Shown piece by piece: positions 60,778 to 64,000 of a DNA stretch of 64,000 bases. Origin of the DNA: JBQTKD01 sp052389435 (lineage in GTDB: Bacteria > Actinomycetota > Actinomycetes > Sporichthyales > Sporichthyaceae); NCBI GenBank assembly GCA_052389435.1, contig JBQTIB010000059.1, forward strand, positions 7,669 through 71,668, given 5' to 3'. A program made the translations under genes and the position numbers. Below the pieces are notes generated by a model. That model did no database searches. It had not been told where the DNA came from and was given only the letters and a program-made list of their open reading frames with translations. How positions within the stretch are numbered: the stretch's first letter is position 1; every line of letters begins with the position of its first letter.

Positions 60778-61715
60778 GTGCGCGCTTCCGAAACGGCAGA
60801 GCGCTGGATCAACCAGGTCAGCAGCGCCTTCTGGGCGTGCAGGCGATTTTCGGCCTCGTCCCACACCGCGGACTGCGGACCGTCGAGGACCTCCGCGGTG
60901 ATCTCCTTGCCGCGGTAGGCGGGTAGGCAGTGCAGCACGATCGCATCGGCCGTGGCCATCGCGAGGGCGGCGGCGTCGACGGTGAAGGGGCGGAACACGG
61001 CTTCGCGGCCGTCGGCCTCCTGGCCCATCGAGACCCAGGTGTCGGTGGTGAGGACCTCCGCGCCGGCGAAGGCCTCCTTCGGGTCGGTGGTGACGAGCAC
61101 GGAACCGCCGGTCTGGGCGGCGATCTCGGCCGCTCGGGCGACGACGACGGGGTCCGGGGCGAACTCCGCGGGTGCGCCGATGCGCACGTGCAGGCCCGCG
61201 GTGGCGCCGCCGAGCAGATAGGAGTGCGCCATGTTGTTGGCGCCGTCGCCGACGTAGGTCAGCGTGAGCCCGGCCAACCGCCCGAACCGCTCGCGGACGG
61301 TCTGCAGGTCGGCGAGGACCTGGCACGGGTGGAACTCGTCGGACAGGGCGTTGACCACGGGCACGTTCGCGACCCGCGCCATCTCGTCGATGTTCGCCTG
61401 ACCGAACGTGCGCCAGACGATGGCGGCGCACTGGCGGTCGAGGACCTTGGCGGTGTCGGAGATCGGTTCCCCCCGGCCGAGTTGCGACCCGGCGGCTTCG
61501 ATCACCATCGGGTAGCCGCCGAGTTCGGCGACACCGACGCTGAAGGAGACCCGGGTGCGGGTGGAGTGCTTGTCGAAGATGATCGCGACCGCGCGCGGAC
61601 CCTCGAGGGGCCGATGGCCGAGCCGGTTGGCCTTCATGGCGTCGGCGAGGTCGAGGACCTCGAGCTGCTCGGCCGGGGTCAGGTCGTCGTCGCGACGAAA
61701 GTGACGGATAGTCAC
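60774..61715 (-). CDS. argF: ornithine carbamoyltransferase
   Basis: 313 residues. Carbamoyl-phosphate-binding motif STRTR in FDKHSTRTRVSFSVG, ornithine-site FHPCQVLADL, and LHCLPAYRGKEI near the C-terminus. Start GTG at 61715 overlapping the argD stop. Confidence 0.95.
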   Translation of the reverse strand: MTIRHFRRDDDLTPAEQLEVLDLADAMKANRLGHRPLEGPRAVAIIFDKHSTRTRVSFSVGVAELGGYPMVIEAAGSQLGRGEPISDTAKVLDRQCAAIVWRTFGQANIDEMARVANVPVVNALSDEFHPCQVLADLQTVRERFGRLAGLTLTYVGDGANNMAHSYLLGGATAGLHVRIGAPAEFAPDPVVVARAAEIAAQTGGSVLVTTDPKEAFAGAEVLTTDTWVSMGQEADGREAVFRPFTVDAAALAMATADAIVLHCLPAYRGKEITAEVLDGPQSAVWDEAENRLHAQKALLTWLIQRSAVSEART

Positions 61716-62929
61716 GAAGACTCCTGCGCGTTGTCGAGGATGCCGGGCAGGGCGCCGAGGAACAGGTTGGCCTGGTCGATCGTGAGCACCAACGGCGGCG
61801 CGAGGCGGATCGCCGCGGGCTGCACGGCGTTGACGAGGAACCCGGCTCTGCGGCAGGCGGCCTCGACCCTGCCGGAGACCTCCTCGGTCAACACCAGCGC
61901 GAGCCACAGGCCCTTGCCCCGCACCCCGGCGAGCAGCGGATGCCGCACCGCGGCGATGCCGGCGGCGAGGTGTTCGCCCACCTTGCCCACGTTGTCCAGC
62001 AGGCCGTCGCGCTCGACGGTGTCGAGCACGGCGAGGGCGGCCGCAGCCGCCACGGGGTTGCCGCCGAAGGTCGACCCGTGGTCGCCCCGGTGCAACGCGG
62101 AACCGAACGCGCCGAGGCCGATGCAGGCCCCGACCGGCAGCCCGCCGCCGAGGCCCTTGGCCAGGGTCAGTACGTCCGGGCGACCCCATTCGTTGCCCTG
62201 GGCGGACTCGTCGTGGGCGAACCAGGTGCCGGTGCGGCCGATGGCGCCCTGGATCTCGTCGAGGACGAACACCGCGCCGGTGGAGTCGCAGAGTTCCCGC
62301 GCGAGCGCGAGGTACCCGGCCGGCGGCGGAACGACCCCGCCCTCGCCGAGGGTCGGTTCGAGGAACACCGCGGCGGTCCCCGGCGTGACGGCCGCGCGCA
62401 GTGCGTCGGTGTCGCCGTAGGGAACGAACACGGCCTCGATGCCGAACGGCGCGAAGGGTTCGCGGATGGCCTGCTTGCCGGTGATGGACAGCGCGCCGAA
62501 GGAGCGGCCGTGGAAGCCGTTCTCGGCCGCGACGATCCGCAGCGTGCCCTCGCCGTGGTGGCGGCGCACGACCTTGAGCGCGGCCTCGTTGGCTTCGGTG
62601 CCGCTGTTGCAGAGGAACACCCGCGAGCCGTCGTCGGTGGCGCCGAGCAGGTCGAGGAGTTTCTCGGCGAGGCGCACGCCGGGTTCGTGCAGGTACAGGT
62701 TCGAGGTGTGCGCGAGCGTGGCGACCTGTTCGGTCACCGCGGCGACGAGCGCCGGGTGGGCGTGGCCGAGCGAGGTGACGGCGATGCCGGCGAGCAGGTC
62801 GAGGTACTTGACGCCGTCGACGTCCCAGACCCAGCAGCCCTCGCCGCGGGACAGGGCCACCGGCGGGGTGCCGTAGTTCGGCATGAGCGCGTCGTCCCAC
62901 CGCGCCTGCAGAGACTGAGTGTGCGTCAC
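61712..62929 (-). CDS. argD: acetylornithine aminotransferase
   Basis: 405 residues, class III PLP enzyme. VFLCNSGTEANEAALKV and FHGRSFGALSITG, then FVLDEIQGAIGRTGTWFA, and the PLP-lysine segment LTLAKGLGGGLPVGA. GTG start overlaps the argB stop. Confidence 0.95.
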   Translation of the reverse strand: MTHTQSLQARWDDALMPNYGTPPVALSRGEGCWVWDVDGVKYLDLLAGIAVTSLGHAHPALVAAVTEQVATLAHTSNLYLHEPGVRLAEKLLDLLGATDDGSRVFLCNSGTEANEAALKVVRRHHGEGTLRIVAAENGFHGRSFGALSITGKQAIREPFAPFGIEAVFVPYGDTDALRAAVTPGTAAVFLEPTLGEGGVVPPPAGYLALARELCDSTGAVFVLDEIQGAIGRTGTWFAHDESAQGNEWGRPDVLTLAKGLGGGLPVGACIGLGAFGSALHRGDHGSTFGGNPVAAAAALAVLDTVERDGLLDNVGKVGEHLAAGIAAVRHPLLAGVRGKGLWLALVLTEEVSGRVEAACRRAGFLVNAVQPAAIRLAPPLVLTIDQANLFLGALPGILDNAQESS

Positions 62930-63834
62930 AGTGCTTCCCCTCCGGGGACGACCATCGTGCCGATGCCTTCGTCCGTCACCAGTTCCAGGAGCACTGCGTG
63001 CGGAACGCGCCCGTCGAGGACGTGCGCCGCGGGGACTCCGCCGCGCACCGCCGCTAGGCAGGCCTCCATCTTCGGGATCATTCCGGAGCTGAGGGCGGGC
63101 AGCATCTCGGCGAGCTGGTCGGCGGTGAGCTGGTCGATGACTTCGTCGTCGTCGGGCCAGTTCGCGTACAGGCCTTCGACGTCGGTGAGCATGATCATCT
63201 TCTCTGCCCCGAGCGCGACGGCGAGCGCGGCGGCGGCGGTGTCGGCGTTGACGTTGTAGATCTGGCCGTCGGTGCCGCGGGCCACCGAGGACACCACGGG
63301 AATGCGGCCGTCGTTGAGCAGGCCCCGCACGACGCCGGGCTGTACGAGGCTGACTTCGCCGACGAGGCCGATGTCGACCTCTTCCCCGTCCACCATCGCC
63401 CCGCGCCGTACTGCGGTGAACAGGCGCCCGTCCTCGCCGGAGAGCCCGACGGCGAACGGGCCGTGGGCATTCAACGCCCCGACGATCTCCCGCTGCACCT
63501 GTCCGACGAGCACCATGCGCACGACGTCCATGGTCTCCGCGGTGGTGACCCGCAGCCCGCCGGTGAACGTGGACTCGATACCGAGCCTGTCCAACGCGGC
63601 CGAGATCTGCGGCCCCCCACCGTGCACGATCACCGGGTTGATGCCCGCGAGGCGCAGGAACACCAGGTCCTCGGCGAAGGCCGCCATGAGCGAGTCGTCG
63701 GTCATGGCGTTGCCACCGAACTTGACCACGACGGTGCGCCCGTTGAACCGGGTGAGCCAAGGCAGCGCCTGCACCAACACGGCCGCCTTGGCCTGCGCCT
63801 GCTTGTTCCGACTCACAGTCTTCGACTCTCTCAT
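62926..63834 (-). CDS. argB: acetylglutamate kinase
   Basis: 302 residues. VVVKFGGNAMTDDSLMAAFA, PVIVHGGGPQISAALDRLGI and the ATP-site NADTAAAALAVALGAEKMI are all present. I chose ATG 63834; a GTG at 63816 is almost equally good, and an upstream ATG at 63906 would add residues translated from the dispersed repeat. argJ, usually next upstream, would lie beyond the right edge. Confidence 0.95.
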   Translation of the reverse strand: MRESKTVSRNKQAQAKAAVLVQALPWLTRFNGRTVVVKFGGNAMTDDSLMAAFAEDLVFLRLAGINPVIVHGGGPQISAALDRLGIESTFTGGLRVTTAETMDVVRMVLVGQVQREIVGALNAHGPFAVGLSGEDGRLFTAVRRGAMVDGEEVDIGLVGEVSLVQPGVVRGLLNDGRIPVVSSVARGTDGQIYNVNADTAAAALAVALGAEKMIMLTDVEGLYANWPDDDEVIDQLTADQLAEMLPALSSGMIPKMEACLAAVRGGVPAAHVLDGRVPHAVLLELVTDEGIGTMVVPGGEAL

Positions 63835-63849
63835 CGGTTGATCCGGTGA

Positions 63850-63906
63850 TCTGGGGCGGAGCCCCACCGGTTGAAGAATCCGGCCCCCCAGGGCCGCATT
63901 CTTCAT
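63850..63906. repeat. dispersed intergenic repeat, copy 2
   Basis: Inverted copy of the element at 48901-48956: 32 bp (63873-63904) are identical to the reverse complement of 48903-48934, and the TGGGGC-GGA-GCCCCA hairpin (63852-63866) matches the neighbouring hairpin. Placed just upstream of argB. A further GGGGGC-GGA-GCCCCC hairpin lies near 63970-63984. Confidence 0.85.
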
Positions 63907-64000
63907 CCGGACCGCACGTGCAGTTCTCTTGTCGCACTTCGCCTATCGGGGTGTCTTTCGGGGGCTGGCGGGGGCGGAGCCCCCGACGGTGGGGGCGGTC

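Overview
The window is chromosomal DNA of a high-GC Gram-positive bacterium (Actinomycetia). Evidence: dense GC-rich genes with many GTG/TTG starts and ATGA/GTGA overlaps, GC-rich hairpins without T-tracts at gene ends, and a block of housekeeping genes in an order typical of actinobacteria (der-cmk ... rluB-scpB-scpA-parA-xerD-ald ... nudix-pyrG ... mctB-steA ... recN-nadK-tlyA ... tyrS). The genus cannot be read from the sequence alone.

Layout. (1) 1-8.2 kb is accessory: a MobF-type relaxase-helicase-TOPRIM protein running off the left edge, a 24-bp palindrome, a small basic protein, an excisionase-like HTH protein, a gene-poor stretch, a frameshifted Mth938-like gene and a 590-residue protein of unknown function. 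(2) A tRNA-Pro with its own terminator at 8.6 kb and a lipoprotein lead into the conserved core on the minus strand: der, cmk, tyrA, aroH, rluB, scpB, scpA, parA, xerD, ald. (3) 19.8-24.7 kb interrupts this core with the most unusual locus in the window: five tiny genes (50-58 codons) encoding Arg/Trp/Tyr-rich peptides. Four share an N-terminal motif related to FSIPTVG, and all five have short Ser/Thr/Asp-rich tails. They are interspersed with a small atypical Ser/Thr kinase and an ABC exporter. Every peptide gene is followed within about 45 nt by a strong GC hairpin, and most have a hairpin or palindrome just upstream. I read this as a candidate multi-precursor peptide system (secreted, modified or phosphorylated), but no function is proven. 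(4) The core then resumes: nudix, pyrG, a cell-wall-type block (GT4 transferase, MurJ-like flippase, MraY-like enzyme, MctB, SteA), a MacB-like permease beside two paralogous exported proteins, then recN, nadK, tlyA, tyrS. (5) 41-44 kb holds a MazEF-type toxin-antitoxin pair overlapping another gene, a 3-methyladenine glycosylase and an XdhC-YHS fusion.

(6) 44.1-53.4 kb is a form I aerobic CO dehydrogenase locus: coxM-coxS-coxL (active-site loop AYRCSFR), coxG and five consecutive small single-TM proteins on the plus strand, converging on coxD (MoxR ATPase) and coxE (vWA) on the minus strand, with a strong hairpin between them. (7) 53.5-57.4 kb contains a VOC protein, a VapBC-like pair, a TetR regulator divergent from a crotonase plus metallo-hydrolase, and a cupin. 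(8) The window ends in the minus-strand arginine operon argB-argD-argF-argR-argG-argH, its six genes tightly coupled. GC-rich intergenic repeats recur at several operon ends (33.0, 48.8-48.95, 60.25, 63.85-63.98 kb) and encode the last residues of coxG and argR.
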